The notes under the pieces: model-generated
Told to the model about the DNA's origin: nothing
What the model saw: only the letters and a program-made list of their open reading frames with translations
Databases searched by the model: none
Shown: in pieces, positions 48,132 to 60,023 of the stretch
Position numbering within the stretch: the first letter of the stretch is position 1
Layout of the letters: each line of letters begins with the position of its first letter
Position numbers and translations under genes: made by a program
From: Xanthomonas melonis
GTDB taxonomy: Bacteria > Pseudomonadota > Gammaproteobacteria > Xanthomonadales > Xanthomonadaceae
Reading direction: 5' to 3'
Assembly: GCF_020783655.1 (NCBI RefSeq)
Contig: NZ_JAJGQH010000006.1
Coordinates: 124,001 to 188,000, forward strand
Length of the DNA: 64,000 nt

Positions 48132-48695
48132 TCAGCGCTTGAGCGCCGAGCGGATCCGCTCCAGCACCTCGTCCAGCGACCCCACGCCATCCACGCGCGC
48201 CAGCTTGCCGCGCTGCGCGTAGAAGCCGATCACCGGGGCGGTGGAATCGGTGTAGACCTGCAGACGCTTGCGGACCGAATCCGGATTGTCGTCCTCACGG
48301 CCCTCGGCCTTGGCGCGCCCGGCGATGCGCTCGACCAGCAGTTCGCTGGCCACGTCCAGCTGCACGACCGCATCCAGTGGCTGCCCGATCTTGCTGAGCA
48401 GTTCGTCCAACGCATGGGCCTGGGCCACGTTGCGCGGATAGCCGTCCAGGATGAAGCCATTGGCGACATCGGCCTGGCCGAGCCGCGCTTCCAGCATGCC
48501 GAGCAGGATGTCATCGGAAACCAGGTCGCCACGCGCCATGACTTCCTTGGCTTTCAAGCCCAACGGCGAGCCGGCGGCGACTTCGGCGCGCAACAGGTCG
48601 CCGGTGGAAATATGCGGGATCTCAAAACTCTCTTTGAGCCGTGCAGCCTGGGTGCCCTTGCCCGAACCGGGCGGTCCCAACAGAACCAATCGCAT
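48132..48695 (-). CDS. adk: adenylate kinase
   Basis: A 187-residue short-form adenylate kinase balancing AMP, ADP and ATP. The P-loop is GPPGSGKGTQ (8-17), followed by HISTGDLLR, GFILDGYPRN, and the short LID typical of Adk1-type enzymes (AGRAKAEGREDDNPDSVRKRLQVY) with no zinc Cys4. Length matches short forms found in Xanthomonadaceae. It is divergent from the PPi-dependent phosphofructokinase gene, 156 bp apart, so the two may share regulatory DNA. Confidence 0.97.
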   Translation of the reverse strand: MRLVLLGPPGSGKGTQAARLKESFEIPHISTGDLLRAEVAAGSPLGLKAKEVMARGDLVSDDILLGMLEARLGQADVANGFILDGYPRNVAQAHALDELLSKIGQPLDAVVQLDVASELLVERIAGRAKAEGREDDNPDSVRKRLQVYTDSTAPVIGFYAQRGKLARVDGVGSLDEVLERIRSALKR

Positions 48696-48851
48696 CAGTG
48701 GACTCCACTTTCGAATAAAAACGCGTTGCGGTTGGCGGCGTTAGACTCGAGCCTTCGCCAGCACTGACCGTCTGGTCGTGCAGCTTACCGCATCCGGGGA
48801 ATGTCCCGGCACTGTCCCTGCGTCATGTCCCCTTCGAGGAGCCTGTCCCTT

Positions 48852-50108
48852 ATGACCATCGGCAACTTGTTGTATGCCCAATCCGGCGGCGTCACCGCTG
48901 TCATCAACGCCACCGCCGCTGGCGTGATCGGCGAGGCACGCGCACGCAAGGTCAAGGTGCTGGCGGCGCGCAACGGCATTCTGGGTGCCCTGCGCGAAGA
49001 GTTGATCGACACCTCCAGGGAATCGGCTGCCGCCATCGCCGCGCTGGCGCAGACCCCCGGCGGCGCGTTCGGCTCGTGCCGCTACAAGCTCAAGTCGCTG
49101 GAACAGGACAGCGCCAAGTACGAACGCCTGCTCGAGGTCCTGCGTGCGCATGACGTGCGCTGGTTCCTCTACAACGGCGGCAACGACTCGGCCGATACCG
49201 CGTGGAAGGTCTCGCAGCTGGCCAAGGCCTATGGCTACCCGCTGCATTGCATCGGCGTGCCCAAAACCATCGACAACGATCTGGCGGTGACCGATACCTG
49301 CCCCGGCTTTGGCTCGGCCGCCAAATACACCGCGGTATCGGTGCGCGAGGCGGCATTGGACGTCGCCGCCATGGCCGACACCTCCACCAAGGTCTTCATC
49401 TACGAAGCGATGGGCCGCCATGCCGGCTGGCTGGCTGCCGCAGCCGGCCTGGCCGGGCAGGGTCCGGACGACGCGCCGCAGATCATCCTGCTGCCCGAAC
49501 GGGCCTATGATCAGGCCGCGTTCCTGGCCAGGGTCAAGCAAGTGGTCGAAAAGGTGGGCTGGTGCGTGGTGGTCGCCAGCGAAGGCATCCAGGACGCGCA
49601 GGGCCGCTTTGTCGCCGATGCGGGCGGTGCTGCAGATTCGTTCGGCCATGCCCAACTCGGCGGCGTGGCCGCGTTCCTGGCCGCGCAGGTCAAACAAGAG
49701 CTGGGCTACAAGGTGCACTGGACGCTGCCCGACTACCTGCAACGCTCCGCACGCCACCTGGCGTCGAAGACCGACTGGGAACAGGCCCAGGCAGTGGGCA
49801 AGGCCGCCGTGCAGTACGCGCTCAAGGGCATGAACGCGGTGATCCCGGTGATCGAGCGCGTCAGCGATACCCCTTATCGCTGGAAGATCGTGCCGGCCCC
49901 GCTGCACAAGGTGGCCAACCACGAAAAGAAGATGCCTCCCAGCTTCCTGCGCAAGGACGGCTTCGGCATCACCGAGCGCGCCCGTCGCTACTTCGCTCCG
50001 CTGATCAAGGGCGAAGCGCCGCTGACCTATGGCAACGACGGCCTGCCGAAGTATGTGGCGCTGAAGAACGTGGCAGTGGCCAAGAAGCTGCCGGCGTGGG
50101 AGGGCTGA
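48852..50108 (+). CDS. pyrophosphate-dependent 6-phosphofructokinase
   Basis: A 418-residue PfkA-superfamily enzyme of the long PPi-dependent type, using PPi rather than ATP and acting reversibly between fructose-6-P and fructose-1,6-bisP. The phosphate-donor site reads YNGGNDSADTAW, where ATP enzymes have GGDGS; Asp in place of Gly there excludes the ATP alpha-phosphate. The substrate motif PKTIDNDL and GFGSAAKYTA follow. GMNAVIPVIERVSDTPYRWKI is near the C-terminus. Start MTIGNLLYAQSGGVTAVIN at 48852 with GAGGAG upstream. Proximity to hppA and ppa makes a pyrophosphate-metabolism cluster. Confidence 0.93.
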   Translation: MTIGNLLYAQSGGVTAVINATAAGVIGEARARKVKVLAARNGILGALREELIDTSRESAAAIAALAQTPGGAFGSCRYKLKSLEQDSAKYERLLEVLRAHDVRWFLYNGGNDSADTAWKVSQLAKAYGYPLHCIGVPKTIDNDLAVTDTCPGFGSAAKYTAVSVREAALDVAAMADTSTKVFIYEAMGRHAGWLAAAAGLAGQGPDDAPQIILLPERAYDQAAFLARVKQVVEKVGWCVVVASEGIQDAQGRFVADAGGAADSFGHAQLGGVAAFLAAQVKQELGYKVHWTLPDYLQRSARHLASKTDWEQAQAVGKAAVQYALKGMNAVIPVIERVSDTPYRWKIVPAPLHKVANHEKKMPPSFLRKDGFGITERARRYFAPLIKGEAPLTYGNDGLPKYVALKNVAVAKKLPAWEG

Positions 50109-50330
50109 CGCATCGCTCAGCCCCCCGGCGCACCGCTCGGATCACGCGCATGCCACGACGCGTCATCCCGAACGCATACGGGATGCGGCGGTGCGCTCTG
50201 CCTTGAGGCAGCACGGCGACGCACCGACCACATCGGATGGGGAATCTATCGCGGAAGTGAGCCGGAGCGATGGACACTCCATCGCCACGGCAGCCGGCCA
50301 CCGCTTGCAGCGTCAGCGTGGGAGCAGGAG

Positions 50331-51002
50331 CTACGGCGCCATCGCCAGGTTGACCCCGAGCGTGATCCAGCCGTGCGGCGCGTTGCGGCGGTCCTGTCCG
50401 GCGACAAGGTCGATGCTGGACGCCTTGCCGACCATCCGGCGCAGCCCCAACTGACCGCCTTGTCCGGCATGGTCATCCCCGAAGGCCTCGGCCAGAACGG
50501 TCCACGACGCATTGATCGCATGCTCCATCCCGAGCCCGGCGCTGGTCGTATCCGGCCCGGCATGCAGCGCAGAGGCACCGAGGTTGGCGTGGATGCGGGT
50601 AGCGGCGTCGGGGCCGATCGACCACGTCAACGGCACGCTGAGGTAGCTGCCGCGCTGCTGCGGACCCTGCCATGCGCGCTGCATGCCGACCGACACCGCA
50701 AGGCCCCAGGCGTGGCGCTCCGGATCGCGCAAGACACGCTTGGCACCGACATCCAACGATGCCGGCCCGTGCCTGAGGTCGGTCAGCCCGAACGCGATCT
50801 CCGTTCCCATTACATTGCATGCAGGTACCACGGTGCTGGAAGCGCCGCTCGGCGTTGCCCGCCACCAGGCTTCCAGCTGACAGTGGCCGCGCGCAGTGAC
50901 GCCGGCATCATCGACGACCATGCTGGCGGCCGCGCGCGCCGTCACCGGATGCGACAACGCAATGGCTGCAAGCAGTATCGTGCAGTAACGAAATGGCTTC
51001 AT
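50331..51002 (-). CDS. exported protein of unknown function, possible outer-membrane beta barrel
   Basis: A 223-residue protein with a signal peptide (MKPFRYCTILLAAIALSHPVTARAAA). The mature part has alternating polar-hydrophobic strands with short turns (GLAVSVGMQRAWQGPQQRGSYLSVPLTWSIG, then SWTVLAEAFGDDHAGQGGQLGLRRMV) and ends GWITLGVNLAMAP, which suggests an eight- to ten-strand barrel. No family is recognised. It lies downstream of the phosphofructokinase gene on the opposite strand, 223 bp away with no gene between; that gap holds a weak CATCCC/GGGATG hairpin. Confidence 0.75.
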   Translation of the reverse strand: MKPFRYCTILLAAIALSHPVTARAAASMVVDDAGVTARGHCQLEAWWRATPSGASSTVVPACNVMGTEIAFGLTDLRHGPASLDVGAKRVLRDPERHAWGLAVSVGMQRAWQGPQQRGSYLSVPLTWSIGPDAATRIHANLGASALHAGPDTTSAGLGMEHAINASWTVLAEAFGDDHAGQGGQLGLRRMVGKASSIDLVAGQDRRNAPHGWITLGVNLAMAP

Positions 51003-51181
51003 GCATATCACATCGAAGAGGACGGCTGCCCCCGCCTACCCCACGCGGCAGCGCCGCGTAGACCAGGAATCGGGTCGACGATTGCCCACGCAGGCATGGG
51101 TTCGCTGCATGGCGCCGCGCAGTATCCACGACGCGTTGTGTGTGCCGCAATGTGGATGGCAGAGCCGCTCTCAGGGCGTCG

Positions 51182-51706
51182 TCACGGGCAGGCCTTGCCT
51201 TCCATGAGCTGCTGCGCTGCGAACATCGGCACCTGCGGAATCTTGCCGGCAGCAGCCTGCTGTTTCGCATCTTCCAGATAGATGCGCGACTGACCCTGCC
51301 CATCCAGCTGCGGCTTGGCGTCCACCGGCTTGCGCCAGACGCGCACCACCGCCTGCTGGCTCGGGCAGGCCGCACTGGGAACACGGATCACGTCGTTGAA
51401 GATCCAGCCCGACGCAACGCTGGGCGCGGCCTTGGCGTAGTCCACGAAACGCGCGCGCGGCTGACAGGTAGGACTGCTACGCACCACCGACAAGGTATAC
51501 GGCTGCGCCGCATTCCCGGTGAAGACGCCCTCGAGCCGTGCGCACGCCTCGGGAATCTGCCGCAAGGTGTGCACGGCGCCGACCGCCTGCGCGGTGCCGG
51601 CTGGACGCGGCTTGAGCTCCGGCACGGGGTCGGCGGCGAACGCGCTACCGGCAAGCAACAAGGCACTCAGCGCTGTGACGTAGCTGGACGCGGCGTGGTT
51701 GGACAT
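51182..51706 (-). CDS. exported protein of unknown function
   Basis: A 174-residue protein with a signal peptide (SYVTALSALLLAGSAFAADP). The mature domain carries four Cys (PEACARL, SPTCQPR, PSAACPSQ and the terminal GKACP), consistent with two disulfides. It is Gln- and Ala-rich toward the end (QLDGQGQSRIYLEDAKQQAAAG). I do not recognise the family. It lies between two other minus-strand/plus-strand blocks without obvious operon partners; the 246 bp before it hold the hppA leader. Confidence 0.75.
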   Translation of the reverse strand: MSNHAASSYVTALSALLLAGSAFAADPVPELKPRPAGTAQAVGAVHTLRQIPEACARLEGVFTGNAAQPYTLSVVRSSPTCQPRARFVDYAKAAPSVASGWIFNDVIRVPSAACPSQQAVVRVWRKPVDAKPQLDGQGQSRIYLEDAKQQAAAGKIPQVPMFAAQQLMEGKACP

Positions 51707-51952
51707 GGTCGCTCCGTGGAAGGCCTGGATCGTGGTGGCCGCAGGCTGTCACGCGGCAACTGAACGACGTGCCAAAGCCATGGTGGTGGCACCCCCGCAA
51801 ACCGCGGCGCATACTCGGTCGCGATCCGGCCATTGAACATCGCGACGCGCATTGCGGCCCCTGCGGCCGTCGAGTCCGTAATCGCCATCTACTCGTCGTG
51901 CATCGCCCCTGGTTCGTCCCGACCGGATGACATCCATTCTTTGGGAGGGGTC

Positions 51953-53980
<2,028 letters not shown>

Positions 53981-54158
53981 CCCGGCGCACGGCCCAAGCG
54001 GGCACCCGATGCTCCACCGATCGGGATGCCCGCTGCGGCGCGACCGCTCGACGCCAGGCGGTCGCCCGTGGGGGCACCTGCTGCGGACTACCGCGAATGG
54101 CGCAACGCATACCGCCCCGGCCTGCGCCACGTCGATCGAAGGGCCGCCGGCGCGTGTC

Positions 54159-54641
54159 CTATAGACAGCCGATCAGGCCGTCGTAGATCGGCGGAGCGCC
54201 GCCGGGCAGCGGCTCGAACAACGGATTGGTCACCGCCAACACGCGGTACAGCTCGTCCAGGCGGGTTCCGGCCTTCAACGGCGCAGTACAGCGCCAGACC
54301 CGGCTATCGGACCGCAGGTAACCGGTGCGCGGATCCACGCTGACCTCGCTGGCGCCGAACGTCCAGATGCAGCTGCGCACGATCCCGCTGACCCGCTGGA
54401 CCGAACAACGGAAGCGCAACGACTGGTAATCGCTGAACTCCCCACCGCAGAAGGTATCGCCACAGATCTGGTCGAAGTCGTGCTCCAGCCGCTGCTCCAG
54501 GTCGATGAACGCCTCCCAGCCCTCGCCGTTGGCGGGCCAGTCCACCGCATCGACGAAGGCCGGCGCGGCGGAGGTGGCCGTGGCGGCGGGAGCCAGAATG
54601 GACAACGACAAGACGACGAGGACGTGGGCAAGCCTGTACAT
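54159..54641 (-). CDS. exported protein of unknown function
   Basis: A 160-residue protein with a signal peptide (MYRLAHVLVVLSLSILAPAATATSA). The mature domain holds about six Cys (QICGDTFCGG, FRCSVQ, RSCIW, RCTAPL, GLIGCL), likely disulfide-bonded in the periplasm. It begins VDAVDWPANGEGWEAFIDLEQRLEHDFDQ. The start was set by the signal peptide and a CGGAGAG site. No recognised family. It sits tail-to-tail with hppA and divergent from ppa. Confidence 0.78.
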   Translation of the reverse strand: MYRLAHVLVVLSLSILAPAATATSAAPAFVDAVDWPANGEGWEAFIDLEQRLEHDFDQICGDTFCGGEFSDYQSLRFRCSVQRVSGIVRSCIWTFGASEVSVDPRTGYLRSDSRVWRCTAPLKAGTRLDELYRVLAVTNPLFEPLPGGAPPIYDGLIGCL

Positions 54642-54838
54642 GGGCACTCTCCGTAGCTGGGATGTGCCGTCAGCGTGCGCCGGGGCAAGCGCCGCCGGCA
54701 TCGGAGAGCTCCCCGCGTCGCGTGCGGACTATGCCGCGGCCGGCCATCGGAAGCCTGCCCATTCAGGGTCGCTGCAGCGCAACAGCCGAACGCGTAGAAT
54801 CGCGCTCCACACACTGCTGATGCCTCGGAGCTACGCGC

Positions 54839-55375
54839 ATGGGTCTTGAACTGGTCACCTCTGGCAAGAATCTGCCGGAAGAAATCAACGTCGTCATCGA
54901 AATCCCCAAGGATTCCGAGCCAGTCAAGTACGAAGTGGATAAGGCCAGCGGCGCGATCTTCGTCGACCGCATCCTGTCCACCCCGATGCGCTATCCCTGC
55001 AACTACGGCTACGTGCCCAACACCCTGTGCGGCGACGGCGATCCGGCCGATGTCCTGGTGGTGCTGCCGTTGCCGCTGGTGCCGGGCTCGGTGGTGCGGT
55101 GCCGCCCGGTCGGCGTGTTGCGCATGAGCGACGAAGCCGGCAGCGACGAAAAGATCCTGGCGGTGCCGATCGAGAAGATCTTCTCCGGCTACGCGCACAT
55201 CGAGGACATCAACCAGGTGTCCAGCCACTGGATGGAGCGCATCGGCCACTTCTTCGAACACTACAAGGATCTGGAGAAGGGCAAGTGGGTCAAGCTGGAC
55301 GGCTGGGGCGGCGCGGTGGAAGCCAAGCGCATCCTGGTGGAAGCGGTGGAACGCTTCAACTCCGACGTGCCCTGA
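54839..55375 (+). CDS. ppa: inorganic pyrophosphatase (family I)
   Basis: A 178-residue soluble pyrophosphatase splitting PPi to two phosphates, driving biosynthesis. Conserved blocks are [41 protein letters not shown], the metal site [10 protein letters not shown], and [21 protein letters not shown]. Length matches bacterial family I (about 176). GGAG lies eight bases before the ATG. It is near hppA but in a separate unit. Confidence 0.97.
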   Translation: MGLELVTSGKNLPEEINVVIEIPKDSEPVKYEVDKASGAIFVDRILSTPMRYPCNYGYVPNTLCGDGDPADVLVVLPLPLVPGSVVRCRPVGVLRMSDEAGSDEKILAVPIEKIFSGYAHIEDINQVSSHWMERIGHFFEHYKDLEKGKWVKLDGWGGAVEAKRILVEAVERFNSDVP

Positions 55376-55522
55376 TCCATTCAGCCCTGCAACGGCCCTG
55401 CAGGCATGGGGCGATCGGGATCACGCTTTCGGCGTGATCCCGGTGACCGCTGGCGGCAGATTGGGTACATTGCCGACAGCGTTTGGCCGGTGTCTGTCAC
55501 CGGTGACTTCTGGGGAAGTGTC

Positions 55523-56638
55523 TTGCGTATTCTGTTTGTTGGGGACGAAGCCAGCCTTCCGTCCGACCTGATCGATTATGTCGCCGATCTCGGCGAGCAG
55601 TGGCAGGCACAGCAGGTCGCCGATGGCAATTCGGCGATCGAGGCTGCCGCGCTGTCGCCCTTCGATGCGGTGATCGTTGCGCCGGTCCTGCCGGACCTGA
55701 CTGCGGCGACCTTGCTGGGGCAGATCCGTACCCTGCGACCGGACACGATCCGGATTGCGTTGATCGACGCCCAGGATGGCCAGCGGACGCCACCGGCCCG
55801 CATCATCGGCGTGGCGCATCGCTTCCTGCCGATGCCGTTGGCGCCGGAAGTGCTGCTCGAGGCGGTCACCAGCCTGGAAGAATTACGCGATCTGCTCGGC
55901 AATCCGCGCCTGCGCGCGGCGATAGGCCGGATCGAGAAACTGCCTTCGCCGCCACACCTGTATCTGAGCCTGATGCATGCGTTGGAAGAAGACGATGGTG
56001 CCGACGCGGCCGATATCGCCAAGCTGATCGCGGGCGACCCGGCGATCGCCGCCAAGGTGCTGCAGTTGTGCAACTCGGCGTTCTTCTCCGGCGGCCGCAG
56101 CATTACCGATCTGCGCACGGCGGTCACCCGTCTGGGCGTCGCGACGCTGCGCGATCTGGTGCTTGCCAGCGAAGTGTTCTCGGTGCAGACCCTGACGCCC
56201 GCCGAACGTAGCGCGATGCAACGGCGCGCCCTGCTTTCTTCGCGGCTGGCGGCCAAGGTATTGCCGCCGACCAGCGCGGAACTGGGCTCCACCGCGGCCT
56301 TGCTGGCCGATATCGGCCTGCTGCTGCCGGGTGTGCGCGACGAACGCGAGCCGACGCCGGAGGGCGGCGACGAGCGCCTGGGCCATACCGAAGCCGGCGC
56401 CTATCTGCTCGGCCTGTGGGGCCTGCCGATGCCGATCATCGAAGCGGTCGCCTTCCATCGGCACCCGCAGCGTTCCAGCCTGCGCAGTTTCTGGGTCACC
56501 GGCGCGGTCCATGTGGCCACGGCGCTGGCCAGCGGCGAAACGGTGGACGAGGAGTATCTGTCCAGGGTCGGCGTGATCTCGCGCCTGCCCACCTGGCGCG
56601 AACAGGCCGATACCCTGCTGGGGCTTGCCGAGGCGTGA
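55523..56638 (+). CDS. HDOD domain signalling protein with degenerate receiver
   Basis: A 371-residue protein. The N-terminal 120 residues resemble a response-regulator receiver (LRILFVGDEASLPSDLIDYV, FDAVIVAPVLPDLTAATLLGQIR), but the phospho-acceptor Asp position reads Ala/Pro, so it is probably not phosphorylated. The rest is HDOD: IEKLPSPPHLYLSLMHAL, IAGDPAIAAKVLQLCNSAFFSG, RTAVTRLGVATLRDLVLASEVFS, and HTEAGAYLLGLWGLPMPIIEAVAFHRHP. HDOD proteins link signalling to motility or cyclic-di-GMP outputs. TTG at 55523 is the likely start, with GGGGAAG upstream. It is followed by a terminator and has no operon partner. Confidence 0.88.
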   Translation: MRILFVGDEASLPSDLIDYVADLGEQWQAQQVADGNSAIEAAALSPFDAVIVAPVLPDLTAATLLGQIRTLRPDTIRIALIDAQDGQRTPPARIIGVAHRFLPMPLAPEVLLEAVTSLEELRDLLGNPRLRAAIGRIEKLPSPPHLYLSLMHALEEDDGADAADIAKLIAGDPAIAAKVLQLCNSAFFSGGRSITDLRTAVTRLGVATLRDLVLASEVFSVQTLTPAERSAMQRRALLSSRLAAKVLPPTSAELGSTAALLADIGLLLPGVRDEREPTPEGGDERLGHTEAGAYLLGLWGLPMPIIEAVAFHRHPQRSSLRSFWVTGAVHVATALASGETVDEEYLSRVGVISRLPTWREQADTLLGLAEA

Positions 56639-56666
56639 TCGGCTGATCGCACTGGCGATCGGAATG

Positions 56667-56697
56667 GAAAAGGCGCGATCGGATCGCGCCTTTTTTC
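56667..56697 (+). terminator. intrinsic terminator after the HDOD gene
   Basis: AAAAGGCGCGATC and GATCGCGCCTTTTTT form a near-perfect stem with a T-run, 28 bp after the HDOD stop codon. Confidence 0.9.
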
Positions 56698-57034
56698 GTT
56701 GCCACCTCGCTCGCAGGCCGGGCGCCGGTCTCGCATGCATGGCCGGCCACGCACTCCGACGCTGGCGGGCTCGGCCGTTCCCACCCTGCACCGCTGGCTG
56801 TGCCGGCAGGAGCGCCTGCCGGACGCTGGCACCGCTCAGTTGGCAGCCGGCTTCAGGACACACGGCCCTGCATTTGTCGCATGTCCTGTAGCGGCTCATC
56901 TTGCAGCGGCCAGCGTAGAAACCCCGCCTTTCCGGCAGACGCCATCCTGCCAGCGCATCGTTCCGTTGAGCGTCTGTCGGCTGCGTCAACGACACGCTCC
57001 AGTGCGAGACCCCGCTGCTCGCGACGAAGCCGCA
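56698..57034. other. 337-bp gap with no recognisable gene
   Basis: Between the two opposing terminators of the HDOD gene and the TonB receptor gene. GC-rich with no frame resembling a family. Confidence 0.5.
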
Positions 57035-57070
57035 CATAAAAAAAGCGGGCCTTTCGGCCCGCTTTCTTGT
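57035..57070 (-). terminator. intrinsic terminator after the TonB receptor gene
   Basis: On the minus strand AAAGCGGGCC and GGCCCGCTTTTTTTATG form a stem with GAAA loop and a T-run, 17 bp beyond the receptor stop. Confidence 0.88.
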
Positions 57071-57086
57071 TGCGACGCTTCGATGA

Positions 57087-59975
57087 TCAGAAGCGCTGGT
57101 TGTACTGCACGAACAGGAAGCGGTCGTAGTCCAGCATCGGGTCGATCGCAGCGGTGCTGCTGTTGGTGATCGAGTAGGTCACCGGCGGCTGCCTGTTCCA
57201 GATGTTGCGTGCACCAACGGTCACGCTGCCATCCCACGGAGCCTGCCAGGTCACGGAGACGTCCTGGTAGGAGATCGAACCCTTCTTGTTGGCGCCCGTA
57301 CCGCCGCCCCAACCCGGATTCGGGGTCTGGTAGTTCGGGTCGTTGCACTCGATACCTGCCGAGGCATCCCAGCAGTAATCGCGGAAACCGCCGTAGTAGC
57401 GCAGGTTCCAGTTGGCCGACAGCGAACCCAGCGACCAATCCACACCCAGGGTGGCGCGCACGCGCGGGAAGTTCCAGTAGCCGGCCGAATTCGCCCAATC
57501 CGCACCCGACTCGGCCTGCGACTTGTAGGTCGCCAGGTAGTTGGTGTCCAGGTTGAAGGCGAACTTGCCGTACGCGGTTTCCGGCATGCGGTAACGCACA
57601 CCGAAGTTGTAGCCTTCGGTTTCCAGACGACCCAGGTTGACGTTGCCGCGGCTCAGCGTGGTGACCTGGCCGCTGATCGGGTCACGACCGTAGTCGGCGC
57701 AGTAGCTGGCCAGGCTGTTGAGGTAGCAGTTGTTCAACACATCGTTGGCCGTCAGCGACGTGATGATGTTGGAGATCGAAATGCGGTACCAGTCCAGCGA
57801 GAGGTCCAGGCCCTGTACCCACTGCGGGCTGTACACCATGCCCACGGTGCGGGTGATGCTGTATTCCGGCTCCAGCTCCGTGTTGCCCACGCCGGAATTG
57901 AACGGTGCGTTGCCCTGCACGTCGCGGCGGGTCACCGGGTTGCCCGCAGTGTCGGTCTGGCGGTAACCGGCCGGCAGGCCTTCGCCGGCACAGCGTGCTG
58001 CCACGCCCGCATTGCCCAGCGAGCCGAAGGTGGCATCGCACGGATCGGTGAAGCTATCGAAGGTCTGAGAACCGCCACCGAAGGTGTCCGACAGCGTCGG
58101 CGCACGGAAGCCGGTGCCGTAGGTACCGCGCACCAGCAGGTCGTCGATCGGCTTCCAGGTGAAGCTGAACTTGCTGTTGGTGGTGTCGCCAAAGCGGCTG
58201 TAGTTGCTGTAGCGCGCGGCCACGTCGAACGACAGCTCCTTGGCGCCCGGCAGATCGCTCAGCACCGGGATCAGCAGTTCCAGGTAGGCTTCGTTGGTCT
58301 GGTAGCGACCTTCGGTCGCCTGCGCCGCCAGGTCGGTGGTGTAACCGGCGCTGGACAGCTGATCCGGATAGTCGTAACCGCTGATCTGGCGATGTTCGAA
58401 GCCTGCTGCGAAGCCCAGCTCACCGGCCGGCAGTTCGACCAGGCCACCGGTGATGTTGGCGGTCCACTGCTTGCTCAGGCTCTGCTGCGTGGACTGGCCA
58501 AGCGCATTGATGTACTGCAGTGCGTTCGGCGTGGAAGCCGACGGGCCGCCCAGGATGTTGAACGGGGTGCACTGGCCCAGCGCGTTGCTGGTGCCCAGTG
58601 CGATCGGAGCCGCTGCGGTACCGCACTGCACCTGGCCCTGCGCATTGAGGAACGACGGGCCGAGCGCCTTCTGCAACGCCAGCAGGTTGATGTTGCCGCG
58701 CGAAACCTGCGTCACATCGTACTTGTTGTAGTTGAAGCCGACATCCCAGTTCCAGCCGTGGCTGCCGACGTCGAACACGCCTTCGAGCGCCGCATCGAAG
58801 TGCAGGGTCTTGACGTTGCTTTCGGTGGTGCGCGGCAACTCGATGGTACGACGGAACCAGCTGGTGATGTCCTGGCCGACCGGGTTGTAGTAGCTGCTGC
58901 CGCTGATCGCCACCGGGAACTGCGGCTGCGAACGCGCCTGCAGCGGGTAGCCGGCGATCTGACGGTTCGAGTCGCGCTCGGAGTACATCGCGGTCGACTT
59001 GAAGGTCAGGCTGTCGGTCAGGTTGTAGCTACCGGTGGTGAAGATCGACTTGTTGCGGCTGGACTGCTGCAACATCATCTGGTCGACGGAGTTGTAATAG
59101 TCGTCGGTGGTGATCTCGTTGTGGTAGTTGGCCAGGTTGCGCGAATCGGCACCCACGCCACGGCCGTCGAACGAACCGGTGTGATTGAGGATGTAGGTTT
59201 CACCATTGGAGGTGAAACGACCCCACGGGCCGGTCGCGCTCAGGCTGTCCTCGATGTGGTTCGGGCCGGCCGAGTAACGGGTCAGCGCACGGTCCTTGGC
59301 CCACACCGGATCTTCGTTGGTGTAGTTGGCGCCGAACACCAGCGAGGCGCGGTCGGTGGTGGTGCCGGCGGTGAAGGAGTACTGCTCCTTGGAACCGTCG
59401 CCGCGACCGTTCTGACCGAAGTACGCCGAAGCTTCGGCGCCGTCGTAGTTCTGACGCAGGATGATGTTGACCACACCGGCCACGGCATCGGAGCCGTAGA
59501 TCGCCGAGGCGCCGTCCTTCAGGACTTCGATGCGCTCGATCAGCGAGCTGGGGATGGTCGACATGTCGGTCAGGCCGTTCAGGCTGCTGGTCCAACGCTT
59601 GCCGTTCACCAGCACCAGGGTGCGGTTCTCATTCAAGTTGTACAGGTTGACGTACTGGCCACCCTGCTCCGGATCGGAGGTCAGCACCGCCGCCTTGCTA
59701 TAGGTCTGGGTGCCGGCGATCGACAGGTTCTGAAGGATGTCGCCGACGCTGACCAGACCGGACTTCTGGATGTCCTGCTGGGACACGGTGAACACCGGCT
59801 GCGCGGTTTCCACGTCGACCGAGCGAATGCGCGAGCCGGTGATTTCGATGCGATCCAGCGTCGTGGTCGACGGGGCGGACTGCTCTTGTGCATTGGCGGC
59901 AAACGCCGGCGTCAACGCGATCGCAATACCGGCGGGCAACAGGCCCAGCCGCACTGCGGAGGTGCGAAGGTTCAT
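57087..59975 (-). CDS. TonB-dependent outer-membrane receptor
   Basis: A 962-residue receptor. Signal peptide MNLRTSAVRLGLLPAGIAIALTPAFAANA, a TonB-box-like region (TTTLDRIEITGSRIRSVD), the plug (QPVFTVSQQDIQKSGLVSVGDILQNL, then IERIEVLKDGASAIYGSDAVAGVVNIIL) and a 22-strand-type barrel ending DRFLFVQYNQRF with terminal Phe. This is the large TBDR class abundant in Xanthomonas for plant-derived carbohydrates and other scarce nutrients; the ligand is not deducible. An AraC regulator and a membrane winged-helix/PD40 protein precede it on the same strand, with only 48 bp to the former, suggesting regulated or joint expression. ATG 59975 follows GGAGAG. Confidence 0.94.
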   Translation of the reverse strand: MNLRTSAVRLGLLPAGIAIALTPAFAANAQEQSAPSTTTLDRIEITGSRIRSVDVETAQPVFTVSQQDIQKSGLVSVGDILQNLSIAGTQTYSKAAVLTSDPEQGGQYVNLYNLNENRTLVLVNGKRWTSSLNGLTDMSTIPSSLIERIEVLKDGASAIYGSDAVAGVVNIILRQNYDGAEASAYFGQNGRGDGSKEQYSFTAGTTTDRASLVFGANYTNEDPVWAKDRALTRYSAGPNHIEDSLSATGPWGRFTSNGETYILNHTGSFDGRGVGADSRNLANYHNEITTDDYYNSVDQMMLQQSSRNKSIFTTGSYNLTDSLTFKSTAMYSERDSNRQIAGYPLQARSQPQFPVAISGSSYYNPVGQDITSWFRRTIELPRTTESNVKTLHFDAALEGVFDVGSHGWNWDVGFNYNKYDVTQVSRGNINLLALQKALGPSFLNAQGQVQCGTAAAPIALGTSNALGQCTPFNILGGPSASTPNALQYINALGQSTQQSLSKQWTANITGGLVELPAGELGFAAGFEHRQISGYDYPDQLSSAGYTTDLAAQATEGRYQTNEAYLELLIPVLSDLPGAKELSFDVAARYSNYSRFGDTTNSKFSFTWKPIDDLLVRGTYGTGFRAPTLSDTFGGGSQTFDSFTDPCDATFGSLGNAGVAARCAGEGLPAGYRQTDTAGNPVTRRDVQGNAPFNSGVGNTELEPEYSITRTVGMVYSPQWVQGLDLSLDWYRISISNIITSLTANDVLNNCYLNSLASYCADYGRDPISGQVTTLSRGNVNLGRLETEGYNFGVRYRMPETAYGKFAFNLDTNYLATYKSQAESGADWANSAGYWNFPRVRATLGVDWSLGSLSANWNLRYYGGFRDYCWDASAGIECNDPNYQTPNPGWGGGTGANKKGSISYQDVSVTWQAPWDGSVTVGARNIWNRQPPVTYSITNSSTAAIDPMLDYDRFLFVQYNQRF

Positions 59976-60023
59976 CAATCTCTCCAGGGTTCGTTAGTGG
60001 CGCGTTAAGCGCCCCTGTGCAAA

